A stretch of DNA of 17,441 nt from Chloroflexi bacterium RBG_16_57_11. GTDB taxonomy: Bacteria; Chloroflexota; Anaerolineae; Anaerolineales; UBA4823. The DNA lies in the NCBI GenBank assembly GCA_001795165.1, contig MGNS01000140.1, positions 1 through 17,441 of the forward strand, written 5' to 3'. Shown here one piece after another: positions 1-8,181 of the stretch. A model generated the notes under the pieces. The model saw only the letters and a list, made by a program, of their open reading frames with translations, was not told the origin of the DNA and did no database searches. How positions within the stretch are numbered: the stretch's first letter is position 1; each line of letters begins with the position of its first letter. Both the position numbers and the translations under genes were made by a program.

Positions 1-1683
1 GGCGCCGCTGTAGCTGCTGGGGGCGGCAGCGAACGAGCAGGAGTAGCCGACGTTGATCGAGCCGCTGGCCGGCACGACGTACGGGCCGGCATCAACGACA
101 CACGTGCCGCCGTTGTCGACCACGTCGGTCAGGCTGGTCAGGGAAATCGCTTCCCAGTCGTTGGGGTTGTTGAGGGGGATCACGCCGCTGAGCGTCCAGC
201 CGCTGTCGCTGAAGCCGGTCTGGGCCACATCCACGGTGTAGTGGAAGGTGTAGGAGCCGCCTTCGGCGATGCTGACTTCGGTCGCGTCGGCGTTCTTGGA
301 GATCGACCAGAAGTACTCGCGGCCAAAGGTGCCGGCAGCCGTCTTGGAGACGGTCAGGTCCACACCGACACACAGCTCAACGCTTTCACTGGCTGACTGA
401 CCGGTCTCGGTGATGGTGGCGGTGTTGTCGTAGGTGGTGCAGGTGCCGGCCACGCCGGATTCGGTTCGGTCGTAGGTGAAGCTTGCCGAGGCGAACGGAG
501 CGCTATCTGTGGCGGTCACGCTGCCGAGCGAACCGGCGAAGGAGTCGGTCACGTTGATCGTCTGGTTGGTCGCGCCGGACTGGCTCAGGGTGAAAGGAGC
601 GCTGCCGGAAGCCGAGCCGCTGGGGGTGAAGGCCGCTGCTGCATCCCAGTTTGCCGTGGCGGTGTTGGCGCCGCTGTAGCTGCTGGGGGCGGCAGCGAAC
701 GAGCAGGAGTAGCCGACGTTGATCGAGCCGCTGGCCGGCACGACGTACGGGCCGGCATCGACGACACAGGTGCCGCCGTTGTCGACCGCGTCGCTCAGGC
801 TGGTCAGGGTGATCGCTTCCCAATCGTTGGGGTTGTTGATGGTGATCACGCCGCTGAGCGTCCAGCCGGCATCACCGACGCCGGTCTGCTCAACGTTGAT
901 AGTGTAATTGAAGGTCGCCGTGCCTCCGTCGGCAATGTTGACCGTCGTCTGGTCGACGCCCTTGCTTATCTCCCAGAAGTAGGTGCGGCTGAAAGTTCCG
1001 CTGGCCGTCTTGCTGACGGTCAGGTCCTTGCCGACGCAGACCGTTACCGTCTGACTGGCCGACTGACCGGTCTCGGTGATGGTGGCGGTGTTGTCATAGT
1101 CAGTACAGGTGCCGGCCACGCCAGAGAAGGTCTTCGAGTAGGTAAATTCCGTCGGGCTCGGATCTGTATAGGATACCGTGCCCAGACTGCCACCGAGCGT
1201 GTCGGTCACAGTCACGGTGCCATTGCTAACCGCTGGCGTAGCGGTCGAGAAATCGTAACCAGCCGTACCCGACGCTGAGCCGTTGGGTGTGAAGTAGGTC
1301 GTGGCATCCCAGGTTGCGGTGGCGGTGTTCGTGCCGCTGCCAGGGTTGCTCGCAAAGGAGCAGCTATAGGCTCTGGTAATGGAACCACCCGCAGGAACCG
1401 TCAGGTCCGCCCCATCCGTCACGGTGCAGTTCCCACCGTTGTCGATCGAGTCGGAAAGGTCGACCCCGGCGATATCGAAGCCGTTGGGGTTGGTTACGGT
1501 GATATCACCCGCGACGGTCCATCCGCTGTCAGTACCGTTGTCATGGGTGATCCCTACGGTGTAATTGAAGGTGGCGCTGCCGCCTTCAGCGATGTTGACC
1601 TGTGTCTTATCGACGTTCTTATAGATGTTCCACGAGTAGGAGCGGCCAAATGTCGGCGTCGCTGTCTTGCTAACGGTCAAATC
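1..1683 (-). repeat. In-gene tandem repeats, about 657-666 bp per unit (two full, one cut)
   Basis: Units begin, in reading direction, at 1683, 1026 and 360, each with DLTVSKTA followed by TF and a YFW/YSW motif. The first period is 657 bases and the second 666. Bases 1-93 are identical to 667-759, and 395-429 to 1061-1095, while the stretch between is clearly diverged. Such a mosaic suggests recent duplication or gene conversion. The array continues past the left edge, so copy number is unknown. Confidence 0.9.
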
Positions 1684-3108
1684 CAGGTTATACGCCTTGC
1701 TATCCGTGAACGTGCAAGTTACGGTCTCAAGGGAAGCCAGGTTGATCGTCGCCGTGGCTGTAACCAAGTCGACCGTGGTGTTGTTGGTCGGATCAACGCA
1801 TACCAGGCTGGTCAGCGTCCAGCCCGACGGGATGGTGAGCTCCGAGGCGTACCAAATGCCCTGCGGGACGCTGAAGGTCTGGCTGTTTGGCAGCGTGCCA
1901 TCGGCGTCATCATCCAGGGAGAAATTCTGGCTGATGGTGCCATTGTTATTCAGGTTGAAGCTGAAGTCCTGGGCGTCATCCGGAACCGCGTCCTTGATGA
2001 TCACAATCGTGCCGTTGGGAGTGACTGCGTTGGCCTGCATTTGGTTATCGCGCTGGCCAACAGCTGCGCCGTCAATGGCGTCAAGCGCCACATGGTAGGG
2101 CGAGCCGGATATTGCGCCTGCGCCTGCGCCTAGTCCCCAGTCTGTCTGGGCGGCCACGTGGGCACCGAACCACAGCGCCACTCCACAAGTGGTGGTACCT
2201 TGCTTGGTCTCACACATATCGCCAGAGGCGGCCACGGTGAAGTTGACCGTAATCACGGTTTCGCTGTCGCCAGTGTAGTCACCGCTAAAAACGACCGGGG
2301 AAGTTGCGCTGTTTAATGTGCCGCCGCGCATCACGAACTGGCGGTCTCCGGGGGCGCTGGGCTGGAATGGAATCGCCGGATGAGACGGATCCACATCTGC
2401 CGGAATGTCGAGAGTTGTTTCACCAACGGTCTCGCATCCGGTTATACTCTGGCATCGATCGGCGAGCGTGATCCAATTCTCAGACCAATCCCAGGTAGTG
2501 AGGAAGTCATAAGCGTGCTTGCCGCCCTTGGTCGTGCCGTATTTTAGGGTGATGGTGTGCGTGCTTCCGGGTACAAACTCAGTCAGCCAGACGCGCTGCA
2601 CCGTGGCATCGCCTTCGTTATATGTAGAATTATTGCTCTGCAGGTTACCGTTGATCCAGCGGCAGCCGAGGTCGCCGGAAGCATAGCCATCGCCGTCATC
2701 GTTCGAGCATTGATCGTACGTGCCGATCGACAGATCTGTGAAGCTGGCAGTGGCTGTGCCGGAGGCCGGACCGGTGGCAGTAACGCTATAATTGGCCACA
2801 AACCAGCTTGGCAGCAGGAACTGGTAGGTGAACGACCCATCAGCCCCGGCAATGGCTGTATCATTCAGACTCCAGCTCTGCCCGGCGTCGTCGTTCACAA
2901 AGATATTAACGATTTCACCGGGGACCCAGCCGAGGCCTGTCAAGGTGACCGTGGCGCCTGGCGGGTAGTCTGCCTGGTCGCTGGCAATCGTCGCACCGGT
3001 TGGAGATGGGGCGGCGACTGCGCCTATCGCTGAACCAAAGGTCATGATGAAGATCATGATCAGGTTCAGGATTCTTATAGTTGTCAGTGATAACTTTCTG
3101 GTATTCAT
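1..3108 (-). CDS. Large secreted/cell-surface protein with beta-rich tandem repeats (3' end outside window)
   Basis: One uninterrupted frame of 1036 codons runs from ATG at 3108 to the window edge. The start is preceded by AGGGAGAG with good spacing; an ATG 4 bases upstream is in another frame and short. Residues 1-33 form a signal peptide (R4, K5, R12, hydrophobic 13-30, AVAA before the cut). Residues about 37-127 resemble an N-terminal domain common in large Chloroflexi and actinobacterial exported proteins (ADYPPGATVTLTG, GSFTYQF, YSVTATG). Residues 128-360 hold cysteine pairs and a DDGDG acidic loop at 137-141. Residues 366-471 (GTIVIIKDAVPDDAQDFSF) look like a prealbumin-like, SpaA-type beta domain. 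Repeats of about 220 residues begin at 476, 695 and 917 with DLTVSKTA. Each full repeat carries four cysteines, so disulfides are possible. Adhesion, sheath or surface-layer function is inference. The anchor, if any, lies beyond the window. Confidence 0.88.
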   Translation of the reverse strand, partial: MNTRKLSLTTIRILNLIMIFIMTFGSAIGAVAAPSPTGATIASDQADYPPGATVTLTGLGWVPGEIVNIFVNDDAGQSWSLNDTAIAGADGSFTYQFLLPSWFVANYSVTATGPASGTATASFTDLSIGTYDQCSNDDGDGYASGDLGCRWINGNLQSNNSTYNEGDATVQRVWLTEFVPGSTHTITLKYGTTKGGKHAYDFLTTWDWSENWITLADRCQSITGCETVGETTLDIPADVDPSHPAIPFQPSAPGDRQFVMRGGTLNSATSPVVFSGDYTGDSETVITVNFTVAASGDMCETKQGTTTCGVALWFGAHVAAQTDWGLGAGAGAISGSPYHVALDAIDGAAVGQRDNQMQANAVTPNGTIVIIKDAVPDDAQDFSFNLNNNGTISQNFSLDDDADGTLPNSQTFSVPQGIWYASELTIPSGWTLTSLVCVDPTNNTTVDLVTATATINLASLETVTCTFTDSKAYNLDLTVSKTATPTFGRSYSWNIYKNVDKTQVNIAEGGSATFNYTVGITHDNGTDSGWTVAGDITVTNPNGFDIAGVDLSDSIDNGGNCTVTDGADLTVPAGGSITRAYSCSFASNPGSGTNTATATWDATTYFTPNGSASGTAGYDFSTATPAVSNGTVTVTDTLGGSLGTVSYTDPSPTEFTYSKTFSGVAGTCTDYDNTATITETGQSASQTVTVCVGKDLTVSKTASGTFSRTYFWEISKGVDQTTVNIADGGTATFNYTINVEQTGVGDAGWTLSGVITINNPNDWEAITLTSLSDAVDNGGTCVVDAGPYVVPASGSINVGYSCSFAAAPSSYSGANTATANWDAAAAFTPSGSASGSAPFTLSQSGATNQTINVTDSFAGSLGSVTATDSAPFASASFTYDRTESGVAGTCTTYDNTATITETGQSASESVELCVGVDLTVSKTAAGTFGREYFWSISKNADATEVSIAEGGSYTFHYTVDVAQTGFSDSGWTLSGVIPLNNPNDWEAISLTSLTDVVDNGGTCVVDAGPYVVPASGSINVGYSCSFAAAPSSYSGA

Positions 3109-3145
3109 TCATCTCTCCCTAGGAATAAACATTAAATACGAAAAT

Positions 3146-3166
3146 CCGGAATAAAAACCCTTCCGG
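3146..3166. other. Small hairpin in the leader of the surface-protein gene
   Basis: CCGGAA (3146-3151) and TTCCGG (3161-3166) form a perfect 6-bp stem with a 9-base loop, about 40 bases upstream of the surface-protein start. No T-tract follows it in the gene's direction, so it does not look like a terminator. It could shape the mRNA leader or be chance. Confidence 0.35.
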
Positions 3167-3212
3167 GCAGGCTGTATTTGCCTTGATCGAACTCAGCATT
3201 TGCCTCCCAATA

Positions 3213-3241
3213 CGATTAGATAAACTTGCCTAATTGGACAA
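3213..3241 (-). promoter_or_regulatory. Candidate sigma-70 promoter of the surface-protein gene
   Basis: On the minus strand TTGTCC (3241-3236) is followed after 17 bases by TAATCG (3218-3213). The -35 box is fair and the -10 box weak. It would leave a leader of about 100 bases before the start at 3108, containing the 3146-3166 hairpin. The rest of the 388-base gap (3109-3496) holds only the two further inverted repeats listed separately. Confidence 0.3.
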
Positions 3242-3357
3242 TCGCGCGCGTGCCAGTCTGCGGTTTAGTTCACCTCCGCTCATAATACATTCGAAATGCT
3301 GGGTTTTGCCGGCCTATATTGAGTTATCGACGCGTAAACCGGTGAAAATTGAAATTA

Positions 3358-3379
3358 ATGCTCTCTTATTTTAGAGCAT
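3358..3379 (-). terminator. Weak candidate terminator downstream of the response regulator
   Basis: ATGCTCT and AGAGCAT form a perfect 7-bp stem with an 8-base loop. On the minus strand it is followed by TAATTTCAATTTT, a broken T-rich tail. It lies about 120 bases beyond the response-regulator stop. It may end the two-component operon before the surface-protein gene, but the stem is AT-rich and short. Confidence 0.3.
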
Positions 3380-3419
3380 ATTGTGATCAATGTATGCGAG
3401 GAAACTTGGATGTTTTTTG

Positions 3420-3439
3420 CGAGGAGGTAAAACCCCTCG
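3420..3439. other. Bulged inverted repeat between response regulator and surface-protein gene
   Basis: CGAGGAGGT and ACCCCTCG pair over 8 bp with one bulged base around a 3-base AAA loop. Neither strand has a T-tract after it, so it is not a standard terminator. It sits about 60 bases after the response-regulator stop. A protein-binding site or mRNA 3' structure is possible. Confidence 0.25.
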
Positions 3440-3496
3440 GTCAGACCTCGGTGGGCAGGTACTCCCCCTGGCCCGGTGGCGAAGCTGTGTGTTCCG

Positions 3497-4144
3497 TTAG
3501 TCTTTCAAGCCTTCTTTGACTGCCCAACGGATCAGGCTGGCCGTGTCAGGCAGATCCAGCTTGCGCATCATCCGGCTGCGGTAGGATTCAACCGTTTTTG
3601 GCGAAAGGTACAATGTCTGGGCAATCTCGGAGCTGGTCTTTCCATCTACCACCAAAGGCAGGATCTCGCGCTCGCGTTGGCTGAGGCTCTCAAGTGGGCT
3701 TCTGCTGTGCGCCAGTTGGCGATGGTCGATGTAATCTGCGACCAGCGTCTTGATCACCGGTTGGGAGAGGTAAATATCCCCTGCGTAGACGGTACGGACG
3801 GCATCCACCACCTCACGACCGGCAGATTCTTTTAGCAGATAGCCACGCGCCCCCGCTTCGAGCGCTCGATAGATATGCTCTGGAGTGCCCAGCATCGATA
3901 GAATGATAACGCGCACCTGAGGGGTTCGTTCCCAGATCAGCCGGGTCGTCTCGATCCCGCTCAGATCGGGCATCGAAATGTCCATCAAAATCACATCCGG
4001 ATGGAGAACTTGAGCGTGACTCAAGGCTGCCCGTCCATTCGCCAGGTTGCCCACGACATTGATATCTGGCTGGGCTTCCAAAAGCACTTGCAACCCGTCC
4101 CGTACGATGGTGTGGTCATCCACAATACACACTTTAATCTTCAT
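3497..4144 (-). CDS. NarL/FixJ-family response regulator (REC + LuxR-type HTH)
   Basis: This 215-residue protein is a typical two-domain cytoplasmic response regulator. The receiver domain spans about 4-120 with the acidic pair D9/D10, phosphoacceptor D55 (VILMDISMPD), S83 and K105 (GYLLKES). The DNA-binding LuxR/GerE helix-turn-helix lies at about 152-213 (LSQREREIL, then SPKTVESYRSRMMRKL as recognition helix). The ATG overlaps the TGA of the upstream histidine-kinase gene as ATGA, with AGGAGG six bases before it, so translation is probably coupled. It is the evident partner of that kinase. Targets are unknown; the co-oriented surface-protein gene immediately downstream is a candidate (inference). 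Confidence 0.96.
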   Translation of the reverse strand: MKIKVCIVDDHTIVRDGLQVLLEAQPDINVVGNLANGRAALSHAQVLHPDVILMDISMPDLSGIETTRLIWERTPQVRVIILSMLGTPEHIYRALEAGARGYLLKESAGREVVDAVRTVYAGDIYLSQPVIKTLVADYIDHRQLAHSRSPLESLSQREREILPLVVDGKTSSEIAQTLYLSPKTVESYRSRMMRKLDLPDTASLIRWAVKEGLKD

Positions 4145-6744
4145 CGACTGCCTCCTAGGTTTACCTGGACAATTGTTCCCTCACCTGGTTCAGACGAAAC
4201 GATAAGCTCGCCTCCCACAGAGGCGGCGCGTTCTTGCATGCTCAGAAACCCCCAATGAGGCGCATCGGATGGGGTGCTGATTAAAGCGGTATAAAAACCC
4301 AGGCCATCGTCTTCAATGCTCAGGCTTGAGCTCGTTCCGTTCGATACTGTCTTGAGGATTGCCCTTTTCGCATCGGCGTGCTTGGCCACGTTGTTGAGGG
4401 CTTCCTGGGCGATCCGAAAAAGGACGGTCTCAACGTTCAACGGCAATCGTGGGGAGAACTCTTCCCCTACAAGCTGTACAGTGATCCCGGTCCGTTGAGA
4501 GAATATTCCGCTATACCAGTCCAACGCCGAAAACAGGCCATATTCCTCCAACAATGGTGGATGCAGATCCGCCATAACATCACGCACCTCGCGGGTGATC
4601 TCCTCCACGATTTGGAAGGCATCTTTCAGGCGATTCTGGTTTTCCAATCCGGATTCTATGGTCAGCTGGTTAACGGTCATTTGTAGGATCAGGTTCAACC
4701 CGGTCAGGTTTTGCCCAATCCGGTCGTGAAGCACACTGGCGATCTGGCGCCGTTCAATCTCCTGGACCTCCTGTCGGTGGAAGGTCAGGAGACGTAAACG
4801 CTCTTGTGATTGGCGGATTTCCTCCAGAAGTTGGATCTGATCCTGCTCGGCCTTTTTCCGTTCAGTAATATCGCGTCCAATGCTCTGGATTAACCTGGGA
4901 TGGCCGTCGGCATCAGGCACCACCGCCACCGTGATCTCCATCGGGATGACTTCACCCGATTTGTTTCGATATTTCCGTTCGTAAGGTGAAAATGTCTTTC
5001 CGCTTAATAACCCAAATTTTCTTTCTTCGGTGCTTGGATATTCTTCAGGGAGGACGATTTCCTTGATCGTCATGCCGACCAGCTCTTCCGGTGTATAGCC
5101 CAATATGCGGGCGGCTTTTGGGTTTACTTTTTGGATTACGCCTTCCAGGTCGACCAGCAAGATGGCGTCGCTGGCGTTTTCAAACAGCACCCGGTAGGTG
5201 AATTCGCTCTCTCTCAATGCCTGCTCAGCCCGCTTTTGCTGGCTGATATCGCGCACCACACAGGCGATGATTAACCCCTGCGCCGTATCCATTGGGCTCA
5301 GGCTGATATCCACCGGGATCTCATGACCGTTCTTGTGCTCGGCGTATATATTCGCCACGGCACCCATCTTGCGAGCTGCCGGCTCATCCAGAAAATAATT
5401 GTCCATCAGGCGGCGATGCCTGGCGTGATAGCGCTTGGGAAGCAAGATCTGGATGTCTTTGCCGTGCAACTCGTCTCTGGAATAGCCAAAGATTATCTCT
5501 GCCTGGTCGTTCACCAGCAGGATTTTGTGTTCCTCGTCCACCAGGAACATGGCATCCGGCGCCAGCTGCACGATCTGCTCGAAGCGGTTTTCCGCCAGTG
5601 TGCGCTGGGCAAGCTCTGCCTGTAGCTGCCGGTTGGTTTGTTCCAGCACGGCGGTTTGTTCGGAGACATGTTTCTCTAAATTGTCACGGATTTGTACCAG
5701 TTGGGCTTGGTCTCGCTTTCGCTGGGTGATATCTCGCAGGGTGACCAGGCGGCCAATCGGCGTCCCTTTCTGGCTGAGCAGAGGCGAGACATGCAGGTTA
5801 TAGAAGCGCTGGTCGGCCTCGCTCCCATACGGCACTTCGATTTGGAAACTATCCGGGTTTTTCGAGCCGTTGAGCATCCGTGCAAGCTCGGGAAAGTGCT
5901 GATCAAAAGGCTCACCGTTTGGTATCCCTTCTACCTTGCCCAGCATCGTTTGAGCCGCAGGGTTCAAGTCGATGATTCTGTCATGGATATCAAGCACCAG
6001 GACGGCGTCTGCAAGCCCATCAAAAACGGTCTTTTGGGCGATGGGTAAGATGTTCAACAGGTGAAAGCGAACCAGGCTGAGGCTGAACATCAACCCTGCC
6101 AGGATGAAGGCAAAGGGCGTCCAATCCAGGTATGGGATGGGATTCAGATCGGCCAGATACAGCAAATTGGCAATCCAGGGGATGAAGATCCCGGCCAGGA
6201 CGAAACCGATCATGCGACGTTCCACCGATCTGGAGCGAACCATCTTGGCTGCCAGCCAGATTGACCCTACCAGCAACAGGCCATAGCTGAAGCAAATCAA
6301 GACCCAAAACCAGGGGCCATGCTCGATGCTCAAGATTGAGAAGCCCCCCATTGGCCTGAGAACCACCTGCCGCCAGACCAGGTGGTGTCCCTCGTTGGTC
6401 CACACCAGGCACAGCGTCAGGACAGGGATAACCCATAACAGGATCTGATTCCTTGGAGAGCGACCCAGCCAACCTGAGGATCCCCGGTACAGCGCGGAAA
6501 AAATCATCCAGGCCGGCGGGATAACCAGGATCCCCAGGTACTCGATCTTAGCCCAGAATAGTTTCGTGGCCAGGTCCGGGCTGGCGATCTCCAGGGCATA
6601 ACCAACCGACCACAGGCTGGCGGCAAGTACCAGCGCCAGCAAAGCCATACCGCCACGCGCTGTCCGGAATCGCAGGATGTAGTAAGCCAGGATGAGCCCT
6701 ACGATTGCGCTGATCAACAAAGGAGAAATGTAAGGTAACAGCAG
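4141..6744 (-). CDS. Membrane sensor histidine kinase: 7TM + three PAS + HisKA_3/HATPase_c
   Basis: It senses an unknown signal and phosphorylates the adjacent regulator. Numbered from the CTG at 6744 (867 residues), residues 1-228 form a seven-helix HisKA_7TM-type region. PAS domains lie at about 240-345, 388-505 and 512-632, each followed by RDIT/RDIS, with a coiled coil near 345-385. The dimerisation helix carries phosphoacceptor H673 (ASVLHDRIGQ), and the ATPase domain has N784 in the N box, DDGLG at 812-816 and G832. This is the NarX/DesK-type kinase class, which matches a NarL-type partner. Start choice: the TTG at 6720 has no Shine-Dalgarno. The frame is open upstream, and a CTG at 6744 follows GGAGGG by 8 bases; the added residues LLLPYISP resemble the usual family N-terminus. 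A second CTG (6741) or the TTG remain possible. Confidence 0.93.
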   Translation of the reverse strand: MLLPYISPLLISAIVGLILAYYILRFRTARGGMALLALVLAASLWSVGYALEIASPDLATKLFWAKIEYLGILVIPPAWMIFSALYRGSSGWLGRSPRNQILLWVIPVLTLCLVWTNEGHHLVWRQVVLRPMGGFSILSIEHGPWFWVLICFSYGLLLVGSIWLAAKMVRSRSVERRMIGFVLAGIFIPWIANLLYLADLNPIPYLDWTPFAFILAGLMFSLSLVRFHLLNILPIAQKTVFDGLADAVLVLDIHDRIIDLNPAAQTMLGKVEGIPNGEPFDQHFPELARMLNGSKNPDSFQIEVPYGSEADQRFYNLHVSPLLSQKGTPIGRLVTLRDITQRKRDQAQLVQIRDNLEKHVSEQTAVLEQTNRQLQAELAQRTLAENRFEQIVQLAPDAMFLVDEEHKILLVNDQAEIIFGYSRDELHGKDIQILLPKRYHARHRRLMDNYFLDEPAARKMGAVANIYAEHKNGHEIPVDISLSPMDTAQGLIIACVVRDISQQKRAEQALRESEFTYRVLFENASDAILLVDLEGVIQKVNPKAARILGYTPEELVGMTIKEIVLPEEYPSTEERKFGLLSGKTFSPYERKYRNKSGEVIPMEITVAVVPDADGHPRLIQSIGRDITERKKAEQDQIQLLEEIRQSQERLRLLTFHRQEVQEIERRQIASVLHDRIGQNLTGLNLILQMTVNQLTIESGLENQNRLKDAFQIVEEITREVRDVMADLHPPLLEEYGLFSALDWYSGIFSQRTGITVQLVGEEFSPRLPLNVETVLFRIAQEALNNVAKHADAKRAILKTVSNGTSSSLSIEDDGLGFYTALISTPSDAPHWGFLSMQERAASVGGELIVSSEPGEGTIVQVNLGGSR

Positions 6745-6752
6745 CTGCTTGT

Positions 6753-6758
6753 CCCTCC
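6753..6758 (-). promoter_or_regulatory. Shine-Dalgarno sequence supporting a CTG start for the histidine kinase
   Basis: GGAGGG (minus strand) lies 8 bases before CTG at 6744 and 11 before CTG at 6741. No ATG or GTG is in frame between the stop codon at 6786-6784 and the TTG at 6720, and that TTG is preceded by pyrimidine-rich sequence. This site therefore decides the start. Confidence 0.55.
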
Positions 6759-6775
6759 AGGAATACGAGCGAAGA

Positions 6776-6826
6776 TTTACCTTTTACACTGGTAAATTGC
6801 GCCTAGTTCATTGTTGTACAAACAAT
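6776..6826. other. Two inverted repeats in the histidine-kinase leader
   Basis: TTTACC (6776-6781) pairs with GGTAAA (6791-6796), and a nested TTTAC-ACTG-GTAAA lies at 6783-6796. A second repeat, ATTGTT-GTACA-AACAAT, spans 6810-6826 with perfect 6-bp arms. Both lie downstream of the predicted transcription start near 6842 and upstream of the start codon. They could be operators, for example for autoregulation, or leader structure. Confidence 0.35.
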
Positions 6827-6848
6827 TTTCCTCGCTGATATGTTCGTA

Positions 6849-6857
6849 ATTATATCA
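6849..6857 (-). promoter_or_regulatory. Extended -10 promoter of the two-component operon
   Basis: The minus strand reads TGATATAAT, a perfect extended -10 element (TG-N-TATAAT). No good -35 box lies 16-18 bases upstream, as is usual for extended -10 promoters. Transcription would start near 6842, giving a leader of about 97 bases before the CTG at 6744. Confidence 0.45.
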
Positions 6858-6975
6858 AATTTATTCAATTAATCCATTTAACAGGAATGACCGGCTATTT
6901 GTTACAGTATGTTACGATAATGGCCTTGAGCATCTGTAGGCGAATTGTCGCCCTTGCTTGCCGCCGGTCACCCGG

Positions 6976-8181
6976 TTACTTAAGGGCTTTAAGCACGCGG
7001 TAGCGACCATCCTCCACCGCCATGCTGACCTGGCGAAAAAGCCCTTCCATCATTTTCTCATAGCGGATGAAACGGTTTGCCACCAGCAGCAGCTCGCCCG
7101 CGGGCGTAAGTGCAGTCCAGCTCTGGCGGATGAAGGCCGCGGCGATCTGGTAATCCACCCCCTTACCGGCGTGGAAGGGTGGATTGGTGACGATGCGGGT
7201 GTAGGTTTGGCCCGTCACTGCACTGAATACGTCGCTAGCCAGCGCCCTGGCGTTGCTCAAGCCGAGCCGGAGGATATTCTCTCTGGCGGCGGCAACCGCC
7301 AGCAGGTCCGCATCCAGCAAGTCCACCTGGCCGGCGCCCAGGCGGGCAGCGACCAGCCCCAGGATCCCGTAGCCGCAGCCCAGGTCTGCCACCTGATCGG
7401 TAGATGAAACGTGCAATTGACCGAGAAGCAGGCGAGTAGCTTCGTCCAGCCGGTCATAGGAGAACACCCCCGGCAAGGCGGCCAGCCGCAGACTCTCCTG
7501 CGGGGTTTCAAGGTCGAATTCGTGCCAGCTTCCCGGCAATATACCAGGCGCTTGCAGCCAGCCCGGCCCGCCAGACCTCCCGGTAGGCCGGCAAAAGCGT
7601 GCCACCCGGTTGCCCTTCTTGTAATCCAGGATTGACCCCAGCCCGAACAGGCCCTCGGCATCCTTCAGCGTGGATTGCACGCCCAGATGGTTGGCGCCCG
7701 CCAGGTAGAGCCAGGCGCCAGGGCGCAGCGCTGCCCAGGCCTGGGCCAGCCAGCGTTGAGCCAGCTTGCGCCCTTTGGGCAGCTCGATTGCCGCGGCGTC
7801 GAAGCTACCGTTTTCGCTTTCCGGCAGGTTTATTTCCCAGGTCAGTCGGGCATTTTGGATGCCGTTGGCGTTCAGCGTGGTGGTAGTCATCTCCAGTGCG
7901 ATGGCGCTGGCCTCCATGACCCACAGCTCGCCGCGGCTTAGCCGCCGGGCCAGGATGACCGCCGCCGCCCCGTGTCCGCTGCCCAGCAGCAAGACTTTTG
8001 CATCTGGGGAAAATCCGGCGTGCTCGGCCAGCAGGGAAGCGGCGGGCGAGACCCCTTGCCAATTTGCCAGGCCCGGCTTGGTGATCACGGCGATCTCCTG
8101 GCCGTTCAACCGAATGTCCAGGCGTACTGGGGTATTGTAATCTGTGGCCGGGGTTGCGTTTGAGCCCCCTGTGGGTGTCAT
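6976..8181 (-). CDS. RsmC/RlmG-like class I SAM-dependent methyltransferase (two tandem MTase domains)
   Basis: This 401-residue protein has two Rossmann-type halves, like the 16S/23S rRNA guanine-N2 methyltransferases RsmC and RlmG. The N-terminal half has a degenerate SAM loop (VLLLGSGHG, 63-71) and no catalytic motif. The C-terminal half has a full motif I (VADLGCGYGILG, 264-275), an acidic motif II (LLDAD) and the catalytic NPPF at 333-336, followed by HAGKG. NPPF with two halves points to N2-methylation of guanine in rRNA, but the exact target cannot be read from sequence. The ATG overlaps the TGA of the upstream peptidase gene as ATGA, so the two are cotranscribed and probably coupled; the Shine-Dalgarno is weak. 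Another N6/N2 MTase specificity is possible. Confidence 0.85.
   Translation of the reverse strand: MTPTGGSNATPATDYNTPVRLDIRLNGQEIAVITKPGLANWQGVSPAASLLAEHAGFSPDAKVLLLGSGHGAAAVILARRLSRGELWVMEASAIALEMTTTTLNANGIQNARLTWEINLPESENGSFDAAAIELPKGRKLAQRWLAQAWAALRPGAWLYLAGANHLGVQSTLKDAEGLFGLGSILDYKKGNRVARFCRPTGRSGGPGWLQAPGILPGSWHEFDLETPQESLRLAALPGVFSYDRLDEATRLLLGQLHVSSTDQVADLGCGYGILGLVAARLGAGQVDLLDADLLAVAAARENILRLGLSNARALASDVFSAVTGQTYTRIVTNPPFHAGKGVDYQIAAAFIRQSWTALTPAGELLLVANRFIRYEKMMEGLFRQVSMAVEDGRYRVLKALK

Noticed and set aside
1543..2133. Open plus-strand frame of 196 codons opposite the surface-protein gene
   Set aside because: The minus-strand frame is continuous with signal peptide and repeats; the plus frame has low-complexity antisense composition and no ribosome site.
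2915..3112. Minus-strand frame starting at the first ATG (3112)
   Set aside because: It is a 65-codon shadow. The ATG 4 bases later (3108) has better spacing to AGGGAGAG and opens the 1036-codon frame with a signal peptide.
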